Shown here: positions 22,753 through 33,512 of the stretch, piece after piece | How positions within the stretch are numbered: position 1 is the stretch's first letter | Layout of the letters: each line of letters starts with the position of its first letter | NCBI GenBank assembly: GCA_022432975.1 | Contig: CM039514.1 | Coordinates: 6,865,519-6,929,518 of the forward strand | Direction: 5' to 3' | DNA from: Begonia masoniana | Taxonomy: Eukaryota; Streptophyta; Magnoliopsida; Cucurbitales; Begoniaceae | Length of the DNA stretch: 64,000 bases | Translations under genes and position numbers: made by a program | Notes under the pieces: model-generated | The model's database searches: none | The model's input: only the letters and a program-made list of their open reading frames with translations | What the model was told of the DNA's origin: nothing

Positions 22753-24763
22753 GATTAGGATCACGTAATTCTTCGTTTGACAATCAAAGGGAAGATCCTC
22801 TGCATCGAATTCCAGGGAGGATGTTCTTGAATGGATCTAGTGAAGTTGCTTCTTTGTTCACTCAACAGGGTAGGAAAGGGACCAACCAAGATGCCATGAT
22901 TGTTTGGGAGGTTAGCTCTCTCCTGTCTTTCTTGATATATCATTCGGTTGCGCATAACGATATTTGTCGTGGTTAGGGGGGATAGATGATGGAATGCATT
23001 TGCTCTTGTTAACTATGCTTATGAAAATTAACTTCTTACGAGAAATTCTCTGAGAAATCAATTTTAGTAGAAAATAAAAGAATATACAAGAAAAGTATAT
23101 GTAATTTTCCAAACATAAGATTGAAAACATGATGAGAAACACCGCTCGGCTTTAGCTATGTCTTTCTGATTAGAAATAATCATAGCATAAAGATATTGCC
23201 TAAAATATTTAGAATTATAAGTCACTTTCCAATTTGGAAGCTGATATTTTCCCACTCATCACTCTTGTTCTCTAGCTTAGTATGGTGGATTGACTTTTTC
23301 ACGCAGCTGCATTTTGATTTCTTTCGTCTTGTTTTTCCTCGTTTTATCATCTTCTGCCATGGAATTTAGTCGAAGAACCAGTTGTCTTGTATTTATTGTA
23401 TTAAATCTCCTCAATTTGAAGTTTTACGAGAAAAAAGCCGCACGAGTCATCAGTTGTGTGGTGTCATTTTATAGGCAATAAATGAACATGAACGTTACAA
23501 GTCATGACGTCTTTCATTTTCTATTGTTGGATATATTTAGGTCATTGATTTCATTTCAAATTCAATCAATCAATAATAGTAGCAAATTGGATAGAAATAA
23601 CTTAGATTTAGTCATGGATAAATTTGCATGAAGGAGATTGATTCTACTTACTTCATAAGACATAATTCATATTCCGATACTTCCTAAATTTCTTATCTCA
23701 GGACATCGTTAAAGTGCATATATTTGTGTAGTCGATACTAACTCTATCGTATAAAATTATATAGAATTTCAGTTCAAGAAGTGACACGATCTTCTGTGGG
23801 GTGTTTGATGGGCACGGACCGTATGGCCATATGGTTGCAAGGAAAGTGAGGGACTCTCTTCCCCTGAAAGTGAAAGCCCAGTGGGAATTCAATTCAGTGT
23901 CTGAAGAAGTTCTCCCAGAACTCAGTCCTAATGCTAATGGAGGAACAATCCTGGATGACGACGAAGGAGTAGCTGGAGCCGCCATTGTCGGCACCCTATT
24001 GGAGAAGCCTGCCGAAAGTTTTCGTACATTGAAGGAATCGTTTTTAAAGGCTTCTAAACTTATGGACAGAGAATTGAGGATGCACCCGAATATTGATTGT
24101 TTCTGTAGCGGGACTACGGCCGTGACTTTGGTCAAGCAGGTTTCTGTCTGATGATTTTGAGAAAGATGTGAATTTGTTGTTTTAGATTTTTTCTTCATTT
24201 TTTTAGTGGCTTTGGCTGTTTTTTTCAGGGGGGAAATCTTGTTATTGGAAATGTTGGAGATTCCAGAGCTGTAATGGCTACCAGAGATGAAGATGACTCC
24301 CTTGTTGCAGTTCAGTTGACTGTTGATCTGAAACCAAATCTTCCTGGTTAGTCTCTCTTTCTCTCTCTAGATTTAGTTGATAGTTCTATTTAGTTAGGGA
24401 GAGAAGTAAAAAGAGTATTTTGCCCACATTTGGAATGTTTTTTTTTAGCATTGTTACTACTTTGACAAAGCAATTCCCATGATCAGAGAGTTGTTTTTTC
24501 TTTTTCTGTTGAATCTCTAGTTGGAATCAGAATAGCTGCGAGATCCGGGTCATAATTCATATCGATTAAACAAATCATTGGAAATAAATAAACACTAATC
24601 ATTGCAGAGAAGTTTTGCTATTTTGGTTGTTTGTATAGATTTCTTTGAAGACAATTTGGCAGAAACAGGCACTGAGTGGTCGGCTCTAGAAGGAGTGTCA
24701 AGAGTAAACACGTTATTAACTCTGCCGAGATTTGTTCCAACTAAGAAGGACAAGGCTCGGTGA
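22752..24763 (+). pseudogene. PP2C, truncated duplicate
   Basis: Copy of the gene at 1523-4356. It lacks the start codon and first 32 codons. It keeps the rest of exon 1 (22752-22910), exon 2 (23765-24139) and exon 3 (24229-24346). It then lacks all of exon 4 and most of exon 5: a deletion of about 690 bases joins intron 3 to the last 40 codons at about 24646. The ATDG metal-binding motif and the DDC motif are gone, so no phosphatase can be made. Confidence 0.93.
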
Positions 24764-25566
24764 TGACGTAAGCGAAGGACGGTGTGCCTTATGCTTGCTT
24801 GAGCCGGGAGATCGAGCCGAGAGCCGAGATGGTACGAGGTTATGTGTTTATTAAAAGTACTTGTTTGATTTTGTTGTCGTGTGATATTAATTACATTTTT
24901 CCATAACTGTAATGGTTGAAGCTTCTATAATTTATCTCACGTTTTAGATTTTTAATTTTTCAAAATAAAATTCCTTTTTCGATGAATATTCTACGTCGTT
25001 ATTGACCTCAAAAGACGACGCGTAAAGTGAGAAACCAAACTGTGAAATTCGATTCGATGTTGGTTTTCTTAGCAAAATAACTAAAATCGTGTAAGCATAT
25101 ATAGGTTTGCTCGGGTTTGGACTGAATTTGAGTTATTTTTATGAACCGATTCAATAATCGAGAATCGAATTGCGACCACGTGTTTCTTCGTATGCCAAAC
25201 TAAGAACAGGGAGTAAATGCATCAAAACCGAATTGAAATCACTAATTCGATTCGGCTCCATCTGATTACGTTAATTTGATCACAAAAAACATTGTCCAAA
25301 AAAGAAGTGTTATTGCAAAAAGAAATTAAGCTTTTAAAATATAATTTGAAAAATGTTAAACAGAATAAATACTATCTTTATTTTAAACTTTTAATTTAAA
25401 TTTATTTTAAATAAATTTCATTCCACAAAATCGGGGTTTTGAATTTTGATTTCCTCTCCAATCCTTTCCTAATTCCTCTGAAACTGCACTCCCCTTGCCT
25501 ATATATACAGCCTAAACTCAGTCTTCCACGATCATTCTTTTTCTTGTTTCCATTACTTCCAAAACA
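24764..25566 (+). promoter_or_regulatory. Spacer and promoter of the second DEAH helicase
   Basis: Homologous to 4357-5194 with scattered small deletions in the AT-rich middle (for example around 25250 and 25350-25400). The TATATATA box is kept at 25500-25507, so core promoter sequence survives. No gene is seen. Confidence 0.6.
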
Positions 25567-28500
25567 ATGCCTGCACTTTTTGCTTCTTCTACTTCCAAAG
25601 ACGATGGGTTGGAGAGGCTTGAGTACCTATCGCTCCTCTCCAAGGTTTGCTCTGACCTCGAGACCCATCTTGGGTTTGGCGATAAAATTCTGGCGGAGTA
25701 CATTATCCAGATGGGTCGCAGTTCTGATTCTGTTCGAGTATTCGATGCCAAATTGAAGGAGAATGGGGCTGAGATGCCCCATTATTTTGTATGTTCGCTC
25801 TTCACTATTATTCACGCTATTCTTCCTCTCCATCAGGGTAAGCAGGATAAGGGGCCGAAGAAGGAGGGAGAATCTGATGGCAATACTCGCAAGTATAGAG
25901 GGTTAGCCATATCCGATGATAAACAAAGAGTGAGAGAACTGGAAACTGAGATTGAGTCGGAAACTCGTCAGAGACACAGCGACAGAGACGAAGGAGAGAA
26001 TAGGTACAGGGACAGAGGCAGAGACCGAGACCGGCACGGGGACCGGGAAAGAGGCAGAGATAGAGATAGGAGAAGGCATAGATATGATGGAGATGAAAAA
26101 CTTAAAAGTGGAGGTCGCGAAGATGATGAGAGTGATGATAGAGGTGATTATAAAAGTAGGAGAAGGGACCAGGATTGGGGTCGGAGAGATGAAGCGAATG
26201 GAGGACGCAGGGAGGACAATGAAGGAGATGGTCACAGAGGTCATAAAGAGAGGAATAGACAAAACAGCCAGTACCGGACTGTAGATACTGAACCTGAATT
26301 GTACAAGGTTTACAAAGGTAGAATTTCCAGCGTTATGGACGCAGGTTGCTTCGTCCAACTGACTGATTTGAGAGGAAAGGAGGGTCTGGTTCATGTCTCA
26401 CAGATTGCAACCCGAAGGATTGCTAACGCAAAGGATGTTGTCAAGCGGGATCAAGAGGTTTATGTTAAGGTTATCTCAGTTTCAGGGCAGAAGTTGAGTC
26501 TCTCTATGCGTGATGTGGACCAAAATTCCGGCAGGGACTTGCTTCCATTGAAGAAAAGAGACGAAGACGATGGTTCTAGAGCTAATCCTTTGAAGTCAAA
26601 GGAGGACGGTCCAGTTGTAAGGACAGGTTTGTCTGGGATTAAAATTGTGGAAGAGGATAACATTGTGCCATCACGGCGACCATTGAAGAGAATGAGTTCG
26701 ATAGAAAGATGGGAAGCAAAGCAGATGATTGCTGCTGGGATTTTGAGCGTTAGTGAGTATCCTACTTTGGGCGAGGAGGGAGATGGTTTGTTGTATCAAG
26801 AAGAGGGTGCTGAAGAAGAACTGGAGATAGAGTTGAATGAGGATGAACCAGAATTTTTGCAGGGCCAGACCAGATGCTGTGTTGACATGTCGCCGGTTAA
26901 AATTTTGAAGAATCCTGAAGGTTCATTGGGTCGGGCTGCGGCCCTTCAGTCTGCACTCATTAAGGAACGCAGAGAAGTTAGACAACAGCAACAACGAACT
27001 ATGCTCGATTCAATTCCCAAGGATCTTAATCGACCTTGGGAAGATCCAATGCCAGAAACTGGTGAAAGACGTCTTGCGCAAGAGCTCAGGGGGGTTGGTT
27101 TATCTGCTTATGACACGCCACAGTGGAAGAAGGATGCTGATGGCAAAGATATTAGCTTCGGGCAGAGATCAAAGCTCTCTGTTCAAGAACAAAGACAGAG
27201 CTTGCCAATTTACAAGTTGAAGAAAGAATTAATGCAAGCCGTGAACGAGAATCAAGTTCTAGTTGTCATTGGTGAGACCGGTTCAGGTAAGACAACCCAG
27301 GTGACACAATATCTGGCCGAAGCAGGCTACACCAGCAGTGGAAAAATTGGATGTACCCAGCCTCGTCGGGTGGCTGCAATGTCCGTGGCCAAAAGAGTTG
27401 CTCAAGAGTTTGGCTGTCGTTTAGGTGAAGAGGTGGGATATTCAATCCGTTTTGACGATCATACTGGACCAGAAACTGTGATCAAGTATATGACTGATGG
27501 TATGCTTCTTAGAGAGATTTTGATAGACGAGAATTTGTCTAAGTATTCCGTGATCATGCTCGATGAAGCTCATGAGAGAACCGTTCACACGGATGTTCTT
27601 TTTGGATTGTTGAAGAAACTCATCAAACGGAGATTGGATCTGCGATTGATCGTCACATCTGCAACTTTAGATGCAGAAAAATTTTCTGGATACTTTTTTG
27701 ACTGTAATATATTCACCATACCAGGAAGAACTTTTCCAGTAGAGATATTTTACACTAAACAGCCAGAAAGTGATTATCTAGATGCATCTTTGATTACTGT
27801 CTTGCAGATTCATCTGACCGAACCTGAAGGTGATATCCTTCTTTTCTTGACGGGTCAAGAAGAGATTGATTTTGCATGCCAATCACTTTATGAGAGGATG
27901 AAAGGATTGGGGAAAAATGTTCCAGAATTGATTATTCTACCCGTCTACAGTGCACTTCCAAGTGAAATGCAATCACGAATTTTTGATCCTGCTCCTCCCG
28001 GTAAGAGGAAAGTAGTTGTTGCTACCAATATTGCCGAAGCTTCTTTGACGATTGATGGCATATTTTATGTGATTGATCCTGGTTTTGCGAAACAAAATGT
28101 GTATAACCCAAAGAAAGGGCTTGATTCACTTATTATAACTCCTATTTCACAAGCATCGGCAAAGCAGCGAGCTGGGCGAGCTGGGCGTACAGGTCCTGGA
28201 AAATGCTACCGCCTTTACACCGAGAGTGCCTATAGAAATGAGATGTCACCTACATCAATTCCAGAAATCCAAAGGATAAATTTAGGCTTAATTACACTAT
28301 CTTTGAAAGCGATGGGGATAAACAATCTACTATCCTTTGATTTTATGGATCCACCTTCACCACAATCTCTCATTTCTGCCATGGAACAGCTGTACAATTT
28401 AGGAGCATTAGATGAGGAAGGACTCTTGACCAAGTTGGGTAGAAAAATGGCAGAGTTTCCTTTGGAGCCACCACTATCTAAGATGTTGTTGGCTAGTGTG

Positions 28501-29166
28501 GATCTTGGATGCAGTGATGAAATATTGACCATTACTGCTATGATTCAGGCAGGAAATATCTTCTATAGGCCGAGGGAAAAACAAACCCAAGCAGATCAAA
28601 AAAGGGCCAAATTTTTCCAACCAGAGGGCGACCATCTGACTCTACTTGCAGTTTATGAGGCATGGAAAGCTAAGAACTTCTCTGAGCCTTGGTGTTATGA
28701 GAATTTTGTTCAGTCTCGATCCTTGAGGAGAGCACAGGATGTTAGGAAACAACTGCTCGCCATCATGGACAAGTATAAATTGGATGTCGTAAGTGCCGGA
28801 AAGAATTTCACGAAGATTCAAAAGGCAATTACTGCTGGATTTTTCTTCCATGCCTCCAGAAAAGACCCGCAAGAGGGATACAGGACCCTAGTTGAGAACC
28901 AGTCTGTGTACATTCATCCAAGCAGTGCTCTATTCCAAAGACAGCCAGATTGGGTTATTTACAATGAATTACTTATGACAAGCAAAGAATACATGCGAGA
29001 GGTCATAGTCATAGACCCAAAATGGCTCGTAGAACTAGCTCCAAGGTGCTTCAAGGTTGCCGACTCAACAAAAATGAGCAAGCGAAAACGACAAGAGCGA
29101 ATTGAACCGTTATATGATAGATACCACGAGCCAAACTCATGGCGATTGAGTAAACGACGAGCATGA
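25567..29166 (+). CDS. DEAH-box pre-mRNA-splicing helicase, DEAH5/Prp22/DHX8 type (copy 2)
   Basis: Intact, intronless, 1199 residues, the same length as the copy at 5195 with no indels. By eye about 26 residues differ, mostly conservative and outside the catalytic motifs. [15 protein letters not shown] and QRAGRAGR are unchanged at residues 569, 666, 698 and 867. Differences cluster in the N-terminal 120 residues and in the C-terminal third (for example Gln to Lys in NPKQGL and Glu to Lys in AGENF). Open frame, TATA box and motifs suggest a working paralogue; whether both are expressed cannot be seen. Confidence 0.96.
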   Translation: MPALFASSTSKDDGLERLEYLSLLSKVCSDLETHLGFGDKILAEYIIQMGRSSDSVRVFDAKLKENGAEMPHYFVCSLFTIIHAILPLHQGKQDKGPKKEGESDGNTRKYRGLAISDDKQRVRELETEIESETRQRHSDRDEGENRYRDRGRDRDRHGDRERGRDRDRRRHRYDGDEKLKSGGREDDESDDRGDYKSRRRDQDWGRRDEANGGRREDNEGDGHRGHKERNRQNSQYRTVDTEPELYKVYKGRISSVMDAGCFVQLTDLRGKEGLVHVSQIATRRIANAKDVVKRDQEVYVKVISVSGQKLSLSMRDVDQNSGRDLLPLKKRDEDDGSRANPLKSKEDGPVVRTGLSGIKIVEEDNIVPSRRPLKRMSSIERWEAKQMIAAGILSVSEYPTLGEEGDGLLYQEEGAEEELEIELNEDEPEFLQGQTRCCVDMSPVKILKNPEGSLGRAAALQSALIKERREVRQQQQRTMLDSIPKDLNRPWEDPMPETGERRLAQELRGVGLSAYDTPQWKKDADGKDISFGQRSKLSVQEQRQSLPIYKLKKELMQAVNENQVLVVIGETGSGKTTQVTQYLAEAGYTSSGKIGCTQPRRVAAMSVAKRVAQEFGCRLGEEVGYSIRFDDHTGPETVIKYMTDGMLLREILIDENLSKYSVIMLDEAHERTVHTDVLFGLLKKLIKRRLDLRLIVTSATLDAEKFSGYFFDCNIFTIPGRTFPVEIFYTKQPESDYLDASLITVLQIHLTEPEGDILLFLTGQEEIDFACQSLYERMKGLGKNVPELIILPVYSALPSEMQSRIFDPAPPGKRKVVVATNIAEASLTIDGIFYVIDPGFAKQNVYNPKKGLDSLIITPISQASAKQRAGRAGRTGPGKCYRLYTESAYRNEMSPTSIPEIQRINLGLITLSLKAMGINNLLSFDFMDPPSPQSLISAMEQLYNLGALDEEGLLTKLGRKMAEFPLEPPLSKMLLASVDLGCSDEILTITAMIQAGNIFYRPREKQTQADQKRAKFFQPEGDHLTLLAVYEAWKAKNFSEPWCYENFVQSRSLRRAQDVRKQLLAIMDKYKLDVVSAGKNFTKIQKAITAGFFFHASRKDPQEGYRTLVENQSVYIHPSSALFQRQPDWVIYNELLMTSKEYMREVIVIDPKWLVELAPRCFKVADSTKMSKRKRQERIEPLYDRYHEPNSWRLSKRRA

Positions 29167-29482
29167 TACATACATTTTGCTTTCTTTCATATATGTTAAG
29201 ATTTGTATAGAGTAATTGGTTAGTATTTTCCTTTGTTTGAATGATTCAATTTGAATAATTTTCTTATTTTAGTCTCTAAATTTGTATATAAGTATCAAAT
29301 ACAAAATCATCATTGTCATCTAACTAACTTCACTGTTTAAGTTCGATCCAAAAATTTCAAGGGAAAAACCGATAAATCAAATAGAAAATACTCATAAAAT
29401 AATAAGACTTTATTAGGAAAAAAGAAAAAGAAAAAGAGGGTTGGAAAACGAGAGAATCCTCGATTGATTATGATGTGAGTTT

Positions 29483-30139
29483 TGTTGGGAAAAATAATAA
29501 TAATATCCGGCGGGAACTCCACTTCAATAAGCGATACGAGAAAACGATAGCAGATGCGATCCGAAAAATACCAGGAATATTTTCCCACCGCCGTAAAATA
29601 ATAACGGCCAAGAAGTAAGAGAAAAATGAACACCGAGAATTTTACGTGGAAACCCAAATCGGGAAAAAACCACGGGGACCGAGTCCAGAAAGATCTCACT
29701 ATGAAAAATAGGAATTTACAATATTTTTCTAGATATCGAATATCCTAGAAAATATTCACTAAGAGAAATCACCACTCTTAGAATCTCACTGTGCACAAAA
29801 GCACCACACCTATTTTTCTCTCACACCTTTCTTTTCTCTCCCTCCAAAAATCCTCACTCTTTTCTCTCTCCCTCTTCACTGAAGCTTGTTTTGCTTCTTG
29901 CTTCGAATGCTCTTCAAAGCTCCTTCAGGCCTCTATTTATAGAGTTCCTGAAGGAACACATTCCCGTGTGAACAGCCGCAATAGGAGACGCATGTGAACA
30001 GCCGCAATTGATTTTCAACATCTCATTAAATGAGATGTTTGTAGGCACCGAAAGGCAACAGTGCTTCTTCTCCTTCCCCATTTAATTTCAATGCATCATT
30101 AAATGAGGAGGTCCCTCATCATAACGAAGGGACCTCACA
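29483..30139. mobile_element. Solo LTR at the 3' end of the EMC2 duplicate
   Basis: 657 bases starting TGTTGGGAAAA and ending ACCTCACA, flanked by the 5-bp duplication AGTTT (29478-29482, 30140-30144). Copy 1 has the empty site (single AGTTT at 9107-9111). It contains the ACGTGGAAACCC...ACCACGG block common in plant copia LTRs. There is no internal region. The insertion separates the last codons of EMC2 copy 2 from its stop. Confidence 0.88.
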
Positions 30140-31297
30140 AGTTTCAAGTTCTTCAATGCTCAAGTAAGTAGAGGGAGCTTTTGAGGAGCTCTTTGCTTGT
30201 AATCCTTCTGTAATGCAATGGCTGCGAGTGTCGGTAGCTCTTGGCTCTCTTTATCTTCTTTGTTTTTCCCTTTCGATAGCTGTCCAATGGCAAAAGTACA
30301 CTGCATAAAAAATACAGCTTTCATTCGATTAACAACGAGAAAATAGACGTGTCTATTGGCCAAGTAATTGCAGAACAACAATTTGTGCACAGAGAGAGAG
30401 AGAGCTCACCAAGGTAATACCAAAAAGTGCTCTGGTATTTTTTCCACCACTGAGATCTATTGTGGAAGCATAGTATTTCTTTGCAGTCCCAAGATTTTCG
30501 AGACCACCAAGCGTGTATAAAACCTGTACTCACAAGGAAACAAGCAAGAGTCAACGGCTAATCAAACATATTTTAACTAGTATATTGCTATTACGAGAAG
30601 TTTTCCGGCATTCGAACTATGAGGAGATGAAGTAGTTGGACATTTTCCAAATACAAATATTGCGACTGAATACGGAGCTGTGTAAAAAAGAAATGAAGAA
30701 GCTACTTACATCAGCATAGGCCCAGTGATGTAGAGGAATGGTGGGTTGAGATAGTATAAGCTCCTCATAGCAGAACAAGGCTTGCTTGTAACTTCATTCG
30801 TATTAAGATAAACTGAGCATAGACTTATGAGAAAATAAGATTATATATATTTTTTTCGAACTTTTAAAGTGAAAGAAAAGTAAAGACCGACTCACATTTG
30901 GAGTGAGACTTACAATTCAGCCAGTTCTCTCCAAGCATTATGATCGGCCATAAATCTAATAACGAGATAAAAAATCAACCTTTTCACAAGATCCGATTAG
31001 GTAGATTGCGTAAAATTTTCAAAAACAAATTCTGTCTCACGTTTCAAGATACTTGTTGAGGCGATCAATGGCCACGATACTATTGTCTTGCACCTTCGCC
31101 ATAGCAACTCGCCGCTTATGCACTATCTATTTACGAAATAACAAATACTTGTCATGCTTATTAAATAACACTTTTAAGCAGTTCAAACAGAAAAGAACAA
31201 ACTTGGTCAAATGGATTATCTTCCAAAAGACTTGAATAAGCTTTTTCTGCCTCAGCCCACAAATCCTTCGCTTCAAGCAACATAGCTTCCAGTAATC
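30140..31297 (-). pseudogene. EMC2, 5'-truncated duplicate
   Basis: Holds the last six exons only: 31202-31297 (approximate), 31041-31126, 30896-30955, 30710-30791, 30410-30523, 30140-30300. Exons 1-3 with the start are absent. An in-frame TAA at complement 30910-30912 replaces the Tyr codon kept in copy 1. The acceptor of the first remaining exon is shifted (AAG where copy 1 has TAG then G). The solo LTR cuts the C-terminus. It keeps CGA, TGG and the GT donor where copy 1 is mutated, so the two copies decayed independently. Confidence 0.9.
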
Positions 31298-31467
31298 TTA
31301 TATTTTTTTTTCCCACAAGGGGGAAAGACAAATTATTGAGTTATAATCAATTCCAACAACTTCAAATATGGAAAATGTAGGATCGATCATGCATGAATCA
31401 TGCAATTATATAATTTCTTGTCACACTTAATATCGTCAGAAATCATAAAGGGAAAAATATTGTTATC

Positions 31468-32623
31468 ATTTGTCAAACATTTCGCTTTCAAAGTATATTT
31501 GTAAATCCTTTTTCAATACTAGTTGTCGTTTGGCTTGGGATTTGATGATAGGTGCTAACACCTTGGACGTTTTGAACTTAACACCTATCAATGGGAAACT
31601 CATTCGTGTAATGTATTCTCATCGCGAAATATCTGTAAGTCAAAGAAGTTGTTCTTCCCATTTGGTCCGAAATATCTTTGGTTTGTTGGTGGATTAAAGT
31701 TTTATATTTCTCTAATTCCAAAACTTACTTTTCTCCAACTGTGTCATCACAACAATTCTCCCTATTTGAGGGTATACATATAGAGTCAAAATATTGGAAC
31801 TTGGAAGTATATTTCACTATGGACGTCTTTCTTTCTTTAAAAATGCCAACATTTTTTGCTTAATTATATAAGATATACCTTTTTAATTAGTTTTTATTTG
31901 AATGATATGAAATTATTTTTTTGATGCTCACGATTTCGATAGCCATATCATTGATTCGGAGGAGATCTCTAAAAAAATATTTAATGTGCATTTCGGCCAA
32001 CTCTCCATCATCTTTTTTTGGTTATTGAATTGCCCCACAAAAATATGTAAATCTTGACGCTTACGATGCCTTGCAAAAATATTCTTTTGAAGAATCAAAC
32101 TTTTATTCCCACTCTTGTTGGAACAAAGGTTTCTACGACTTAGACCAATGTTCTTAAAGTATCAAATTTTTAGTTCAAGACAATATAACCCACAAAATTT
32201 ACCGAATTTTCTTGTATAAAATGTACGCGACAACCACTTGCATGAATAAAATTACGTAAATAATGATGCAATTTTATTTTTCTTTTGGTTTTACAAAAAA
32301 AAAAATTGACTTTTTACCGAAAGTATTTCATCATCAAGTGATAAAGTAAACAAACAACAAAGATCATCGAATTAATAAACGTACTTTCCGAGTCAAATTT
32401 TGGTAACTTTAGATCAAGAATACACGGTATAATTACAATGATAGTGCAAACAATAAAGACATTATTATCATCCTCGAGTTATCATTTTCAAAAATAAATC
32501 CATAATTTCCACCTACAAATAGCTTATTCTCTTCTTACAATGGAGTCCAAATATTATTGTTTCAAAACTTATAAAAAAAACTAATTTTCCACGTGCAAAT
32601 AATTTTTTTAAATAAAAAAATAA
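31468..32623. other. AT-rich spacer after the duplication
   Basis: No gene is recognised. Short open frames (31470-31697, 31678-31863) lack family features; their composition resembles degraded transposon sequence. It ends at a gypsy reverse-transcriptase fragment. Confidence 0.4.
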
Positions 32624-33052
32624 AAGAAGGACGGAACCCTCAGGATGTGCGTGGATTACAGGGAGTTGAATAAGCTTACAGTGAAGAATAAGTATCCACT
32701 GCCCAGAATCGATGATTTATTTGATCAGCTGCAGGGTGCCCGAGTATTTTCAAGGATTGATCTATGCTCGGGTTACAATCAGTTGAAGGTCCAGAAGGAA
32801 GATATACCGAAGATGGCGTTCCGAACGAGGTATGGGCATTACGAGTTCCTTGTTATGTCATTTGGACTCACTAATGCTCCTGCAGCGTTTATGGACTTGA
32901 TGAATCGTGTCTTCAAAGAGTATCTGGACAAGTTCGTTATTGTTTTTATCGACGACATCTTAGTCTATTCTAAGACGAGGGAAGAGCATGAAGAGCACCT
33001 CAGGATTGTTTTACAGATTCTGAGTCAACGCCAGTTATATCCGAAGTTTTGA
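32624..33052 (+). mobile_element. Ty3/gypsy reverse transcriptase fragment
   Basis: About 143 codons of polymerase: [49 protein letters not shown] and the catalytic FIDDILVYS. It ends in a stop after YPKF, where the family continues with the fingers-to-RNase H linker. There are no LTRs nearby. It is close to the same region of the full element at 49865-53752 but is not a copy of it. Confidence 0.9.
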
Positions 33053-33512
33053 TAGAACGAAGATACATACGAGAATAACTCTTTTAAAAAATATAAAATT
33101 TAATTTAACATAGTTCTCTCTGATTACATCGAATTAAACTAAAACGACAAATTTAAAAGAGCTCAGACAATAAGTAGATCTAACAACAGTGAAATTTTAA
33201 TATTGTCTTAGTGATCGAAAATTATATCTTTGTCGACTAAGAAAACAGCATTGCAATGAAAATGAACTCATAAAATGTAGTCTGATCTATCTCAATTTTA
33301 TCATTTCCAAACATAAATTCATAATCTCTATACACAAAAAAAGCTTGTTCTTCTCACACAATGCAGTCCAAATCTTGAAAAAATTCATTAAAATAGTGGA
33401 AACAACACATCATATCAACCCCCAATTTGCTTTCTTTTTTTTTTTTCAATTGAATAAAACTATGGTACAACAAAGTAAATGAATCTTGGGTTGCGCAACT
33501 TTGACAATTTTT
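33053..33512. other. Spacer downstream of the aspartic protease
   Basis: AT-rich, no coding features. Probably holds the 3' UTR of the minus-strand protease gene. Confidence 0.4.

Larger units (their letters stand above)
22752..31467 (+). repeat. Segmental duplication, copy 2
   Basis: Direct tandem copy of 1619-10397. Internal differences are the 690-base PP2C deletion, small spacer deletions upstream of the helicase, a 657-base solo LTR with its duplicated target, and a different small insert in EMC2 intron 8 (about 30340-30390). The left joint falls against a protease gene fragment; the right joint is in an EMC2 intron at about 31467. Confidence 0.95.
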
